A stretch of DNA of 64,000 bases from JBBTCX01 sp964494205 (GTDB lineage Bacteria > Planctomycetota > Phycisphaerae > UBA1845): assembly GCA_964494205.1 (NCBI GenBank), contig CAZBRD010000007.1, forward strand, positions 62,001 to 126,000. Reading direction: 5' to 3'. The notes below the pieces were generated by a model. That model did no database searches and was not told where the DNA came from. It saw only the letters and a program-made list of their open reading frames with translations. Positions 33,679 to 42,657 of this stretch are shown here, piece after piece. Position 1 is the first letter of the stretch. Each line of letters opens with the position of its first letter. The position numbers and the translations under genes were made by a program.

Positions 33679-33724
33679 TGTCGCCCGTGAGCATTCGATG
33701 GCTCTCCGGGCGACACGAATTCTC
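33679..33724 (-). terminator. Terminator of the FG-GAP lipoprotein gene
   Basis: TGTCGCCCG (33679-33687) pairs with CGGGCGACA (33707-33715) across a 19-base loop. On the minus strand the stem is followed by TTCTTTTTTG, and on the plus strand by a T-rich stretch as well, so it may work both ways. It lies about 37 bases past the stop at 33753. Confidence 0.75.
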
Positions 33725-33752
33725 TTTTTTACAAGTGAATTTGTTTGCAATT

Positions 33753-36700
33753 CTAGGGAATCGCAGAACCGTACAACAAATACGCCTCGCCACCGTTCTG
33801 CACACCTACGCCAGTCGCGGCATCGATGCGCGGATCGGCGAGAATCGAACCGAGCAGCAAGTCGACCCGGCCGTCATTGTCCACGTCGCCGGCCGATGAA
33901 ATGCCGAACGAGCGCCCACGATTCTGCTTGGCGTTGATGCCGCCGTTCATCGTATCACCAGCATCACCACCGCCGAGTCGATAACCCGCGCGACGACCGG
34001 CGATCATGAAACCGCGCAGACGATTTGTTCCAAGCTGGTCAATGTTGATGGTGAGATTCGTGGCCGGAATCTGATCGAGACGATTGCTTCCGTAAATCAC
34101 ATAAACCAAACCAGCGTTGAGAAGATTGTCGTTGGAGTCGACAACGCCATCCGGAAGACCCAGCGGACCGCTGACGTCATCCTTGATGCCATTGAAGTTC
34201 GAGTCGATACCGAGATCGCTCAGGCTGTCGGTTGAATTGGTCGGCGTTGAGTCAAACCGCGGCGACGCGTTGGGGGCTGCAACTATCAGGTCGTCGCTGC
34301 CGTCGCCGTTGATGTCGCCCGCGTTGGCCAGGTTGAAACCGAAGTTGCCGGACGCATCAGCCGCCAAACCAGTAATGCGCGCAGCGCGCGGTTGTCCCGC
34401 TGCATTCCTCGTGTTAAGGAGCGTGGTCACTGAGACTCCGCCGATCGAGCTGACCAGATCGCCATCACCGAAAACAACGATCACCTCGCCGACGCCGTTG
34501 CTTGCGCCCGGCGCACCAATAATCAAATCGGATTGTCCGTCACCATTGAAATCGATGCCGGAAGCAAGGCTCGCACCCAATTGCGTAACCGTGTCGGAGA
34601 TGATCAATACGCCGTCAAGACGATCAGGATCTGTCGGCGACTCTGCCAACTTTTCCAGAACGTAGTCGCCTTCGATCGACGCCTGGCGGCGGTAAGCCAC
34701 ATAGACTCGCCCCGCGTTTGAGTTGGCTGTTGGTGAACCAATGGCAAAGTCGTTTCGACCGTCGCCGTTGAAGTCTTCGATACCGAGGATGTTGTTGATC
34801 TTCTCCTGCGATTGGCCTGCGATGCGAATGGCATCGATATTCGGGATTCGTTCAACAAGATTATCGAAATGGCTTGGCTGACCGATCATATACTGATGCG
34901 GCTTGGGCGGTATGCGCCCAAACATGTCGGCCTCCCACAGGTTTCTCAATGAGAACAAGTAGGCAACCCCCGAACTAGCACGTTCGCCGGGGACACCTGC
35001 ACCTGATTCCAGCCCGTCGACCTCGCCACCTTGTTCCGGGTTGTCCTCGTCAACCCCAAACAAGATTCCGCGCGCCGTTCGATTGGGTGCGCTGACAATG
35101 GCCTCGCCCGCGCCTGTGCTTGATGGCACAATAGCTACGGATGTTCCGAATCCATCGTCCATTCCGATGCCAATGATTCTGGCTCCAAACGGTTCCAGCG
35201 CGAAATTCTCAATCCGCACATTTGGATCAGCCTGCGACGGAACCGTCGTGGGATAGAAGCCACTCAGACCTGCTCCCTCCGAAAGAAGCGGTGTTGCCGG
35301 CGTCGCGATAAAGCGCCCGGACACTCCACAAAAGCGACTACCACATGGAAAACCCCAATCGCCCAGTTGCGATGCGCAGCCTAGGATATCTGAGTTCATT
35401 CCATAAGCCGCAATGAAGTCATCCGACAAGGCAGGGTTGAAACCGAAGTCCATATTGAAAACGGAATCGAGCATCTCGTCGGTGGTTGGCTCCTCGCATT
35501 CACCGGCACACATACCTTCATCATCCACTCCGCGAACATCGGCAACGTCGAACGTTTGCGTACGTCCACCTACCCCCGCCAATGGTTCCGGAAGCACAAG
35601 GGTTTCGAGGAAATCCTGTCCAACCAAATCGAGCAGGATCGTCGGTTCATCTGCATCGGGATCCTGGATGACAGTGTTCTGGCTGCTAACGATTACCACG
35701 CCTCCCCGGAGAAACTGATTTGATTTCTCCAGCGTGCAAAGATTCTCCTCAGGAACCGACGCGCCGTCCTGTCGATAATTTACGTTGTGACCCCGTGAAT
35801 CTGTTTTGGGGAATGAAAACATCAACTCACTTCGACCGTCGTTATCCAGATCTGGCAGTGCGGTCACAGTCGACATGCCGTCAGTTTCGTTGCTGCTCTG
35901 GGGCGTTCGAATTCCCGTGAAAGTAACGCCCCGCAGGAGGCTCGTGCCAACTGAATTGAGGCTGTATTCACCAGCGAATTTCGTGCTTGAGCCATAAATC
36001 AAATACGCCTCACCAGGTCCGATGCCCGTGGGGTTGGTGAAGAAGGGCTTGCCGTAGCGGGCGTTAATGACGAAGTCGTCAAAGCCATCGCCATTGATAT
36101 CACCTACGTTCGTGAAAGAGGTTCCTGCGTTGTCTTCAAAGTTGACGCCCTGGAAAATCGCACCATCGACACCGGAGTCCTCATCTGCAAATGTTCCGAC
36201 CCACACGATGGCCGGCAGCGACGAAACGCGCACGTATTGCGGTGCCGTTTCGAGGGCTTCGACGGTGCCATCCGTCAAACGCAAGCGAACGGAGATCTCA
36301 AAGAGACCCGATGTCTGGCTGCTGAATTCCGCCGACATCGTGGCGGGTGAAGTAGGTGCAAGCACCGGGATTTCCGCGCCAAAGGGTTGACCCGCAGCAG
36401 AGACTGCCCGTGCGAAGACGTCGACAGTACCGGCCCCGGGCGGCAGATTTGTACTCCATTCGACATCAATCGAGTTCGTAACTGTCGTTGATGAAGGCGC
36501 CAGCGGAAGGTTGGTGTCAGGCGAAGTCACTTCGAGCGTGACTTCGCGAACGATATTAATCGTTCCAGCCGAATACGCCGTCACCGGCGGGTTGATCCGA
36601 TCGTCTATCTGAGCGCCGATGTAATACTCACCTTCTGGAAGGTCTGTCGGCAGCGGATAGCTGCTCACCGTGATGGGAAGGCTAGAAGCGATCGACTGCA

Positions 36701-37772
36701 CAAACCCATTCGAAAAGTTCGTGTCGGAGTCAACGACAAGCTCAATCACCGGATTCGCACCGGGCTCGCCGGCAGTCGCGGTGAATTGAATGGTGAATTC
36801 CTGGTCGCGGAAAAGGTTCGCACCGGCTGCTCCGGGACTTGTGATCGCGATGGTCGGCGGAACGGGCACTGTTTCAGCCACCACGCGAATGATCGGGGTC
36901 TGGTCTGCATCATCCGCCGGAATGGTGACGATGAGGTCAGGACGCCCGGAGGCCACCGTAGCTGCGATGGATGAGCCGCTGTCCGTAGCGGAGATTCCGA
37001 TCTGATAATCGCCAAGCGAAAGAATGCTGGTGGCGAGAGAATACGTTCCGACGTTGCCCGTGCCCGTGGCCAGCTGTGTTCCGATACGGTCGGCTGGATC
37101 GGTCAGCGAATCATCTTCGGTCAGATAGAAAAGGCGCCATTGCACATCGCCTTCCGGATCTCCCACGTCGAAGCTAATGAGAACGGTTTCGCCTTGAATG
37201 GCCTCGGTAACGAAGTTGATGCCCACCGGCTGAATAAACACTGGATCTGGCGGACCTTGAATCTGAACAACGCCAGTGCTCTCAGAAATCGTCTGGTTGA
37301 ATCCTTGCGGGCTAACGACGATTTGAACTCGATAGAATCCGACACCGATGTTCTCTAATGAGCAAACACCGTTGGGATCGTCCGTTGGCTTGAGACAAAG
37401 ACTGAACGACCGATTTGTACCTGTGGGCAAATTGGTCGCAATTTCAACGGGGTCGGCAATGGGTTGTGCACCCGGACTGTTATCCGCTACCTGAACGATG
37501 CGCCCGGTCACGGTAGTGGTTGTGTTCGCGGGCACTTTCTCAACTGTATAGAGCACCGATGGCGGCGGAAACTCCAACTCGGAGACCGCGAAATTCGACA
37601 CGAAGCTGACCACTCGCGCTTCGACACCACCCGTTGATTCGTTGTCGTTGTTGTTTTGAGGTGGGTTGTTCGGTGTACATGCACCTAAAACGATCAGCCC
37701 CAAGGTGCACACAAAAAACAACAACTGGTTGTTATTGAGGACCGCGCGGCGGGCGTTTCGATTCGTCATCAT
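33753..37772 (-). CDS. Large FG-GAP repeat lipoprotein (integrin-like beta-propeller)
   Basis: The 1339-aa protein starts at ATG 37772 with GGAG ten bases upstream. The signal FFVCTLGLIVLGAC is a lipobox with Cys32 as the lipidation site, followed by an Asn-rich linker. The first half contains several Ig-like/cadherin-like beta domains. The second half has FG-GAP repeats with calcium loops: GDINGDGFDDFVINA, PDLDNDGRSELMFS, EDFNGDGRNDFAIGSP, IDFNGDGQSDLIIGAP, GDINGDGSDDLIVAAP and GDVDNDGRVDLLLGS, enough for a seven-bladed propeller if degenerate blades are counted. It would sit on the outer or surface-facing membrane and bind ligand or partner proteins. The neighbour is another giant surface protein on the same strand. 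Confidence 0.88.
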   Translation of the reverse strand: MMTNRNARRAVLNNNQLLFFVCTLGLIVLGACTPNNPPQNNNDNESTGGVEARVVSFVSNFAVSELEFPPPSVLYTVEKVPANTTTTVTGRIVQVADNSPGAQPIADPVEIATNLPTGTNRSFSLCLKPTDDPNGVCSLENIGVGFYRVQIVVSPQGFNQTISESTGVVQIQGPPDPVFIQPVGINFVTEAIQGETVLISFDVGDPEGDVQWRLFYLTEDDSLTDPADRIGTQLATGTGNVGTYSLATSILSLGDYQIGISATDSGSSIAATVASGRPDLIVTIPADDADQTPIIRVVAETVPVPPTIAITSPGAAGANLFRDQEFTIQFTATAGEPGANPVIELVVDSDTNFSNGFVQSIASSLPITVSSYPLPTDLPEGEYYIGAQIDDRINPPVTAYSAGTINIVREVTLEVTSPDTNLPLAPSSTTVTNSIDVEWSTNLPPGAGTVDVFARAVSAAGQPFGAEIPVLAPTSPATMSAEFSSQTSGLFEISVRLRLTDGTVEALETAPQYVRVSSLPAIVWVGTFADEDSGVDGAIFQGVNFEDNAGTSFTNVGDINGDGFDDFVINARYGKPFFTNPTGIGPGEAYLIYGSSTKFAGEYSLNSVGTSLLRGVTFTGIRTPQSSNETDGMSTVTALPDLDNDGRSELMFSFPKTDSRGHNVNYRQDGASVPEENLCTLEKSNQFLRGGVVIVSSQNTVIQDPDADEPTILLDLVGQDFLETLVLPEPLAGVGGRTQTFDVADVRGVDDEGMCAGECEEPTTDEMLDSVFNMDFGFNPALSDDFIAAYGMNSDILGCASQLGDWGFPCGSRFCGVSGRFIATPATPLLSEGAGLSGFYPTTVPSQADPNVRIENFALEPFGARIIGIGMDDGFGTSVAIVPSSTGAGEAIVSAPNRTARGILFGVDEDNPEQGGEVDGLESGAGVPGERASSGVAYLFSLRNLWEADMFGRIPPKPHQYMIGQPSHFDNLVERIPNIDAIRIAGQSQEKINNILGIEDFNGDGRNDFAIGSPTANSNAGRVYVAYRRQASIEGDYVLEKLAESPTDPDRLDGVLIISDTVTQLGASLASGIDFNGDGQSDLIIGAPGASNGVGEVIVVFGDGDLVSSIGGVSVTTLLNTRNAAGQPRAARITGLAADASGNFGFNLANAGDINGDGSDDLIVAAPNASPRFDSTPTNSTDSLSDLGIDSNFNGIKDDVSGPLGLPDGVVDSNDNLLNAGLVYVIYGSNRLDQIPATNLTINIDQLGTNRLRGFMIAGRRAGYRLGGGDAGDTMNGGINAKQNRGRSFGISSAGDVDNDGRVDLLLGSILADPRIDAATGVGVQNGGEAYLLYGSAIP

Positions 37773-38072
37773 GGATTGATACTCCGCTTGTTTCTTGATG
37801 CAAGGCTGGCTTTGCGTGCCCTGCAAGGCGCACGAAAACGCAGGTCTGAGGATCGCTTGAGTGTTACCTAAACCCTCTAATCGCAATCGGTTGCAGAGCG
37901 CGAACCGCTGTCCGCCGAGCTGCACTCCTGCAAACCTGACGATTTATACGGGTACCCCAAGAGACCTGTCAACTGAAATGAGCGGTTTTGAAGTCCAGCA
38001 CGTGGACATATGATCGAGTTATCGTTTCCGACTTTGGAAAATGAGGCTCGCTCAAGTTGAAGTCATTGGTGA
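37773..38072. other. Divergent intergenic region, no feature seen
   Basis: About 300 bases between the minus-strand lipoprotein gene and the plus-strand DinB gene. An open frame continues upstream of the lipoprotein start to 37925, but it lacks a ribosome-binding site and signal logic. No clear promoter pair, repeat or RNA gene found. Confidence 0.5.
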
Positions 38073-38594
38073 ATGGCGAAGGGAGACCCTGCCTTGGACC
38101 TGAAGCCCGCGCTCAAGAAGCAATACCATGCGGCGCTCGCGATGCTTCGCGAGGCCATCGAGCTGTGCCCGGACGAACTGTGGGATTCCGGACCGTTCAA
38201 AGTGCCCTACTGGCAGGTCGCCTACCACACTTTGTACTTCACGCACTTGTATTTGCAGCCGAATCTGGAGTCGTTTGTGCCGTGGGAGCTGCACCGGAAC
38301 GAGCATCACGATCTTCCATGGCCGCCTGAGAGTGCGACAAAGATCGAGGATCCTTACACAAAGTCACAACTGCTGGCTTACTGGAAAATCTGCGACGATC
38401 TGCTCGATGACGCCGTGGACCGGATGGATCTCACAGCGCCGGATTGCGGCATGCCATGGCACAAGGGAATGCCTAAGCTAGATCATCAATTGCACAACTT
38501 GCGACACATCCAGCATCACACGGCGATACTTTCAGGCCGCTTGCGCTCAACGAGCGGAATTGAAGTTCAATGGGTGCGCCCGAAGACTTATTAA
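38073..38594 (+). CDS. DinB-like protein
   Basis: The 173-aa protein has the four-helix DinB/YfiT-like layout. Possible metal-site histidines are in QVAYHTLYFTHLYL (N-terminal helix) and in the C-terminal helix HNLRHIQHHTAILSGRLR, the usual HxxxH arrangement. DinB-family proteins bind a divalent metal and several are thiol transferases; the substrate is unknown. A second, different DinB-type gene lies at 40734-41237. Confidence 0.8.
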   Translation: MAKGDPALDLKPALKKQYHAALAMLREAIELCPDELWDSGPFKVPYWQVAYHTLYFTHLYLQPNLESFVPWELHRNEHHDLPWPPESATKIEDPYTKSQLLAYWKICDDLLDDAVDRMDLTAPDCGMPWHKGMPKLDHQLHNLRHIQHHTAILSGRLRSTSGIEVQWVRPKTY

Positions 38595-38616
38595 TGCTAA
38601 TTAGGCGAGATTCGAA

Positions 38617-39342
38617 TCAGTCGCCCTTCTTCTTTTCACCGCCGGGTGGCGTGCTTCCCATGGCATCGGTATCAACGACCGTTACGCCAGATGCTGGCGT
38701 GTACGCGAATTCCGAATCCGGAATGTCCTGGTTCACCTTGACTTCGGTGGCCACCGATTCTGATTTGGATCGATCGGCCCTATCAAACTTGTTGCGCAAC
38801 ACGAGGCCGTACTCTTCACTGATCCAATAGGTCGATTGAAAGCGATTGCCGTTTTCCGTGCCGGTGATCTCAATGACGGTGCATGCCTGCCCTTCCACCT
38901 TTTCCTTGTCTTTTACTTTTCCTTCACCCATCTTGAGTCGGGACTTGATTTCTGCGAAATCGTTGGGGGTGGTAGCGGAGGCCTTGGCTTTGAACGCCGT
39001 CAACTTATCGCCCAGCAGAATCTCACGCCATTCTGTTTGACCATCGGAGACGGTAACCGTTGGCTTCTGATCCTTATCCTGACCTTCCGGTGTGCTAACA
39101 ACCTTTGACTTCCACTTAACGCCAGCCTTCTTTCGCCAGATTTTGAGCGACGATTGTTTCTTGGTCTTATCTTCTTCGCTCGTGTTGCGGGTCGTCATGT
39201 AAACGGAATTCACATTGGCCACTTTCTTTTCGAGTCGGTCGACAGCCTCTGTGGCCGTTTCGGCGCGAACGATGGTGGGCTGAGCGAGCAACCCGAAACC
39301 CGCGAATGCGGAAAAAATGACGAACAAACTCTTGCAACGCAT
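38617..39342 (-). CDS. Exported LolA/RseB-like protein
   Basis: The 241-aa protein has a signal peptide (CKSLFVIFSAFAGFGLLAQPTIVRAE) and then a beta-rich body. Features such as LKIWRKKAGVKWKS, EGQACTVIEITG, STYWISEEYGLVLRNKF and the end pattern DIPDSEFAYTPASGVTVVD are those of the LolA/LolB/RseB-like fold that binds acyl chains. It may shuttle lipoproteins or sense envelope state. The start is ATG at 39342, with AAGGAG nine bases upstream; upstream in-frame codons lack such a site. A basic, charged tail (GEKKKGD) ends the protein. Confidence 0.75.
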   Translation of the reverse strand: MRCKSLFVIFSAFAGFGLLAQPTIVRAETATEAVDRLEKKVANVNSVYMTTRNTSEEDKTKKQSSLKIWRKKAGVKWKSKVVSTPEGQDKDQKPTVTVSDGQTEWREILLGDKLTAFKAKASATTPNDFAEIKSRLKMGEGKVKDKEKVEGQACTVIEITGTENGNRFQSTYWISEEYGLVLRNKFDRADRSKSESVATEVKVNQDIPDSEFAYTPASGVTVVDTDAMGSTPPGGEKKKGD

Positions 39343-39634
39343 TACTTGAACTCCTTTCGAGAGAGTAATTACTTTCACCGAAGGTTTATCGATTTATTCC
39401 TGCTACGGCGACAGTTCATCGCGCCCAAAATCTAGCGTGAAGGCGGGTGATTGGCCAGCAAAGGCGTTCCCAAGTCCGTCAATCTTGGACCGACGGTGAC
39501 AAAATCGTGACCAAGAGACGCCGATTAGCACATTGCTGGATACAGGAATCAAATGCTGCTATATCACGATCGCGGCGAACGCTGAAAAGTCGTAGGTCGT
39601 TGCGATGCCGCCGCAGGCAAAAGGGAGTCGTTTC

Positions 39635-40714
39635 ATGAGCACGGTGACGCGCGAGCAGGTTCTCGATCGCCTCAAAACGGTGAAGGACCCGGAACTCCAC
39701 AAAGACTTGGTCACGCTGAACATGATCAAGGATGTCGCGATCGACAACGGGCGCGTGCATGTTCATGTCGAATTGACGACCCCGGCGTGTCCAATGAAGG
39801 ATCAGATCAAGAAGGATATTGAGACCGCCCTGCACACACTTCCGGGGATCAAAAACGTCGATCTGGAATGGAGCGCACAGGTTCGTTCCAGCCGACCGGC
39901 GTCAAAGCAGCTTCCCGGCGTGAAGAACATCGTAGCCGTTGGCGCAGGCAAAGGCGGAGTGGGCAAGAGCACTGCGGCTGTCATGCTTGCTTACGGGCTT
40001 CATCGACTCGGCGCGAAAGTCGGATTGATGGATGCAGACGTTTATGGGCCAAGCATTCCAACACTGACCGGCGTCGAGGGTGCGCGGCCGCGCGTTGTCA
40101 ACGACATGATTCAGCCGGAAGTCGCCGGCGGCGTGAAGATCATGAGCATCGGGTTCATGGTCGAGCGCGACAAAGCGCTCATCTGGCGCGGGCCGATGAC
40201 GCACGGCGTCGTGAAGCAGTTTCTCGAACAAGTCGATTGGGGCGAGCTTGATTATCTCATCGTCGATCTTCCCCCCGGTACCGGCGACGTGCCGCTGAGT
40301 CTCGCGCAAGCCGTGCCGATGACCGGGGCTGTGGTCATCTGTACGCCGCAGGATGTCGCGCTGATCGATGCGCGGCGCGCGGTGAAGATGTATGAGCAGC
40401 TCAATGTGCCATGCCTTGGCATCATCGAGAACATGAGTTATTACCTTTGTCCGAAATGCGGGCATCGCGATGAACTGTTCGACCACGGCGGCGCAAAGCA
40501 AGCGGCGACCGAGCTTGGCGTCCCTTTCCTCGGTGAAATCCCGCTCAATGCGAAGATTCGCAAGTTCGGCGATGCGGGGGTGCCCGAAAAATTGTTCACT
40601 GACACCGACAACTATGTTACCGATGCGATTACCAAAGTCGTGTCCAGCGCAGCCGGCCAAATCAGCGTTCGCAGTCGGCTGGCGATGATGGCCCCCACTC
40701 TTACGATCGAATAG
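39635..40714 (+). CDS. mrp: Mrp/NBP35-type iron-sulfur cluster carrier ATPase
   Basis: The 359-aa protein has an N-terminal MIP18/DUF59 domain (EQVLDRLKTVKDPELHKDLV, then TPACPMKDQI) and a deviant Walker A P-loop, GKGGVGKSTAAVMLA. It also has DADVYGPSIPTL, DLPPGTGDVPLSLAQ and the bridging-cluster motif LCPKCGHRDELF (CxxC). It carries and transfers Fe-S clusters to apo-proteins in the cytosol. The ATG at 39635 has AAAAGGGAG about eight bases before it; an in-frame ATG at 39605 lacks a site. A DinB gene follows after 19 bases and is probably co-transcribed. Confidence 0.96.
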   Translation: MSTVTREQVLDRLKTVKDPELHKDLVTLNMIKDVAIDNGRVHVHVELTTPACPMKDQIKKDIETALHTLPGIKNVDLEWSAQVRSSRPASKQLPGVKNIVAVGAGKGGVGKSTAAVMLAYGLHRLGAKVGLMDADVYGPSIPTLTGVEGARPRVVNDMIQPEVAGGVKIMSIGFMVERDKALIWRGPMTHGVVKQFLEQVDWGELDYLIVDLPPGTGDVPLSLAQAVPMTGAVVICTPQDVALIDARRAVKMYEQLNVPCLGIIENMSYYLCPKCGHRDELFDHGGAKQAATELGVPFLGEIPLNAKIRKFGDAGVPEKLFTDTDNYVTDAITKVVSSAAGQISVRSRLAMMAPTLTIE

Positions 40715-40733
40715 CGATTTCGGAGCATTCACC

Positions 40734-41237
40734 ATGTCACAAGCAGAACTTCTGGCTGAACAACTCGATGGCGCTCGCGATTGGACGCTCAAACTATTGG
40801 CTGACATCAAGGGTGACGATTGGCACTTTCAGCCGCAACCGGGGCTTGCGCATCCGCTGTTTCTCTGCGGACACTTGGCTGTGGCGGAGAACTTGCTCGT
40901 GCATGTTCGTTGTCTGAAGTCGAGCGTGCTTGATGATTCATTTGGTAATCACTTCGGAATCGGCGCGCCGGTCAAGTCCGTTCGCGAGCACGACTACCCG
41001 CCGATTGAAAATATTCTCGACACCATGAACGACGTTCATCGCAAGACGTTGAATGCGATTCGCGGGATGTCCGATGGTTTGTTAGCAGAGGCGGCATTTG
41101 GGGCTGACGGCAAATCGCCGCATCCCCACTATCGCGATAAGCGCGGAGCGGTCACACACTGCGCGCGGCATGAGGCTTTCCATGCCGGACAGATTGCGAT
41201 GATCCGACGACTGCTAGGCCGATCGTTCTTGCGCTAA
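40734..41237 (+). CDS. DinB family protein
   Basis: The 167-aa protein has the DinB pattern of three histidines: CGHLAVAENLL in the second helix and ARHEAFHAGQIAMIRRLLG near the end (HxxxHxGQ signature). Such proteins bind a nickel or zinc ion and include bacillithiol and mycothiol transferases; the substrate here is not known. It follows mrp closely on the same strand. Confidence 0.88.
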   Translation: MSQAELLAEQLDGARDWTLKLLADIKGDDWHFQPQPGLAHPLFLCGHLAVAENLLVHVRCLKSSVLDDSFGNHFGIGAPVKSVREHDYPPIENILDTMNDVHRKTLNAIRGMSDGLLAEAAFGADGKSPHPHYRDKRGAVTHCARHEAFHAGQIAMIRRLLGRSFLR

Positions 41238-41655
41238 GCGCGCGGCGTGTTCGTGGACCATAGCGAGCAGCGTGCACGTTCTTGGCACATGGGCAGTCGT
41301 TCTCACGTAGCTCGTGCGTCCATCTCGACTACGGGATTGGTACGAGCGTTTAGAGCATTCTCCGATTTTGGGTGGCGGTCCACCACTCATTCCCCCCTTG
41401 CTAACGGGGGATAAAGGGGGGTCTGACTGCGCCACAAGAGCGCAGATTTCTGTAGTGCAGTTTTGCACGGCGATTTTTCCGCCGTGCAGAAAAACCGCGT
41501 GATCGGGGTCGCAAAGCAGGAAACCGTTTGCGTCACGCAAGAAGACGCAAGATTCGACCGGCATTGGTGCCCCAGAAAGCGAACTCGTGCAAGCCCGCGA
41601 ATGAAATACGCAAGTGTGCACGCAAATCGCAAGATCGTACCGTCAAATGCCCCTA
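41238..41655. other. Repeat-rich intergenic region
   Basis: The region contains CCCCCCTT (41392-41399) paired with AAGGGGGG (41414-41421), and a 9-bp hairpin TGCACGGCG-ATTTTTC-CGCCGTGCA (41464-41488). A short frame on the minus strand (41387-41764) reads through these repeats and part of the 110-bp repeat; I regard it as an artefact. No gene supported. Confidence 0.6.
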
Positions 41656-41766
41656 TGGCTGTGTCGCAGCTTAATCTCGGGTTACCGGGTGGCACGGTCT
41701 TGCCGCAGCAAGGCCGTGGCGTAATGCCCAAGACCATGGCCAAGCTGACGCTTGACCATGCCACCC
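41656..41766 (-). repeat. About 110-bp two-hairpin repeat, inverted partner of 59065-59175
   Basis: The 80-base core (41687-41766) matches the reverse complement of 59065-59144 with two differences. The outer flank, GTGTCGCAGCTT and the following bases, is also shared. The core holds two stems: CCATGG...AAGC with GCTTGACCATG, and CACGG...TTGC with GCAAGACCGTG. The second uses a base-swapped stem relative to the 34-bp unit at 13633, so pairing is kept while sequence changes. Confidence 0.9.
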
Positions 41767-41803
41767 GAATTTTTAGCTGCGACGGAGCACTAGTTTCTTG
41801 CCC

Positions 41804-42370
41804 TTATCGCCGCGCCGCCTCCATCCTCACAAGTCGCACCCTTGCGTCGACGGATGCACAATAGTGGAACTCGTCGCCCGTTTCGCGAAAACCGGCGGCT
41901 TTGTAACAGCGGATTGCCGGGGCGTTGTCCGGGAAAACGATGAGCGATATTTGGCGGGCGTTCAATTCGTTGAAGGCGCGATGGACGAGAGATTGGACGA
42001 ATGCGAGTCCTACGCCTCGGCCACGCAGGTCGGGATTAATAATGACATGGCCAAGCCAGAAGTGGCCTCTATCGTTTCGCATGGGGTTGAGTTCGCCGTA
42101 TGCGATGGGAACCGATGGGCCGGACCCAGAATCGATGTTATCAGCCGGCACGTCGGAACTCGCGCCCGCACTTTCATTGAGTACGTAAACACGACCGCCG
42201 TTTTGTTTCCAGCCCACGACTTTGTCGGGCGTGAGCGGCCATTCGGCGCTGGGAGCCAACAAGCGGAGTTCGTCTTCATTCCGCACCCATTTGCAAACAT
42301 GGTCTGCATCGTGCGGTGCAAATGTAGAGAGGACAAACGAAAGTGACTTGCGATGATCCGCGACTGACAT
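41804..42370 (-). CDS. GNAT family N-acetyltransferase
   Basis: The 188-aa protein has the GNAT core: VIINPDLRGRGVGLAFVQSL is the acetyl-CoA pyrophosphate loop (R/QxxGxG/A), followed by ISLIVFPDNAPAIRCYKAAGF, the final conserved strand and helix. It would move an acetyl group from acetyl-CoA to an amine. The substrate is not predictable. The tRNA-Leu gene is the next feature on the same strand. Confidence 0.9.
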   Translation of the reverse strand: MSVADHRKSLSFVLSTFAPHDADHVCKWVRNEDELRLLAPSAEWPLTPDKVVGWKQNGGRVYVLNESAGASSDVPADNIDSGSGPSVPIAYGELNPMRNDRGHFWLGHVIINPDLRGRGVGLAFVQSLVHRAFNELNARQISLIVFPDNAPAIRCYKAAGFRETGDEFHYCASVDARVRLVRMEAARR

Positions 42371-42449
42371 GCCTAATGCATCGACCGCTTCATTCTCAAG
42401 TTCGACTGCTCACAATCGACCATTGAAAATCGCCAATCGACATTCTTAC

Positions 42450-42533
42450 TGCCCGAGAGAGGACTCGAACCTCCACGCCCTAACGGGCACAAGCACCTCA
42501 AGCTTGCGCGTCTGCCAATTCCGCCACCCGGGC
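42450..42533 (-). tRNA. tRNA-Leu (anticodon GAG)
   Basis: The reverse strand folds as a class II tRNA. The acceptor stem is GCCCGGG/CTCGGGC (one wobble) with discriminator A at 42450. The D-loop has GGCAGAC, the anticodon arm CAAGC-TTGAGGT-GCTTG has loop bases giving GAG, a long variable arm GTGCCCGTTAGGGCGTG follows, and the T-arm has GGTTCGAGTCC. CCA is not encoded. Length 84 bases. Confidence 0.95.
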
Positions 42534-42614
42534 TGCTCAAAAATATGGCGACCCGCTCCAATCTCACCGACTCTTTACGAGAAGGCACGTCGGGCGGCTC
42601 ACCGAGGCTTTGGA

Positions 42615-42642
42615 AGTCTATCGACCACTTCCGCAACGTCAA
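42615..42642 (-). promoter_or_regulatory. Candidate promoter for tRNA-Leu
   Basis: On the minus strand, TTGACG (42642-42637), a 16-base spacer and TAGACT (42620-42615) resemble a housekeeping promoter. It starts 15 bases after the stop of the upstream membrane-protein gene and would start transcripts about 75 bases before the tRNA. Confidence 0.5.
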
Positions 42643-42657
42643 CCAGTCGGAACGCGG

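Noticed and set aside
38604..38635. Possible terminator GGCGA..TCGCC after the first DinB gene
   Set aside because: The stem is bulged and overlaps the end of the convergent LolA-like gene; the following tract is C/T mixed. Too weak to list.
41392..41421. CCCCCCTT...AAGGGGGG palindrome as a terminator for the DinB gene
   Set aside because: It is over 150 bases past the stop and no T-run follows; similar sequences are common intergenic repeats.
41464..41488. Hairpin TGCACGGCG..CGCCGTGCA as terminator
   Set aside because: It is followed by A-rich sequence on either strand, not T, in the direction of transcription.
41387..41764. 125-codon minus-strand frame that resembles a frame at 59046-59267
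   Set aside because: The similarity comes only from the shared 110-base repeat; the peptide is repeat translation, not a gene family.
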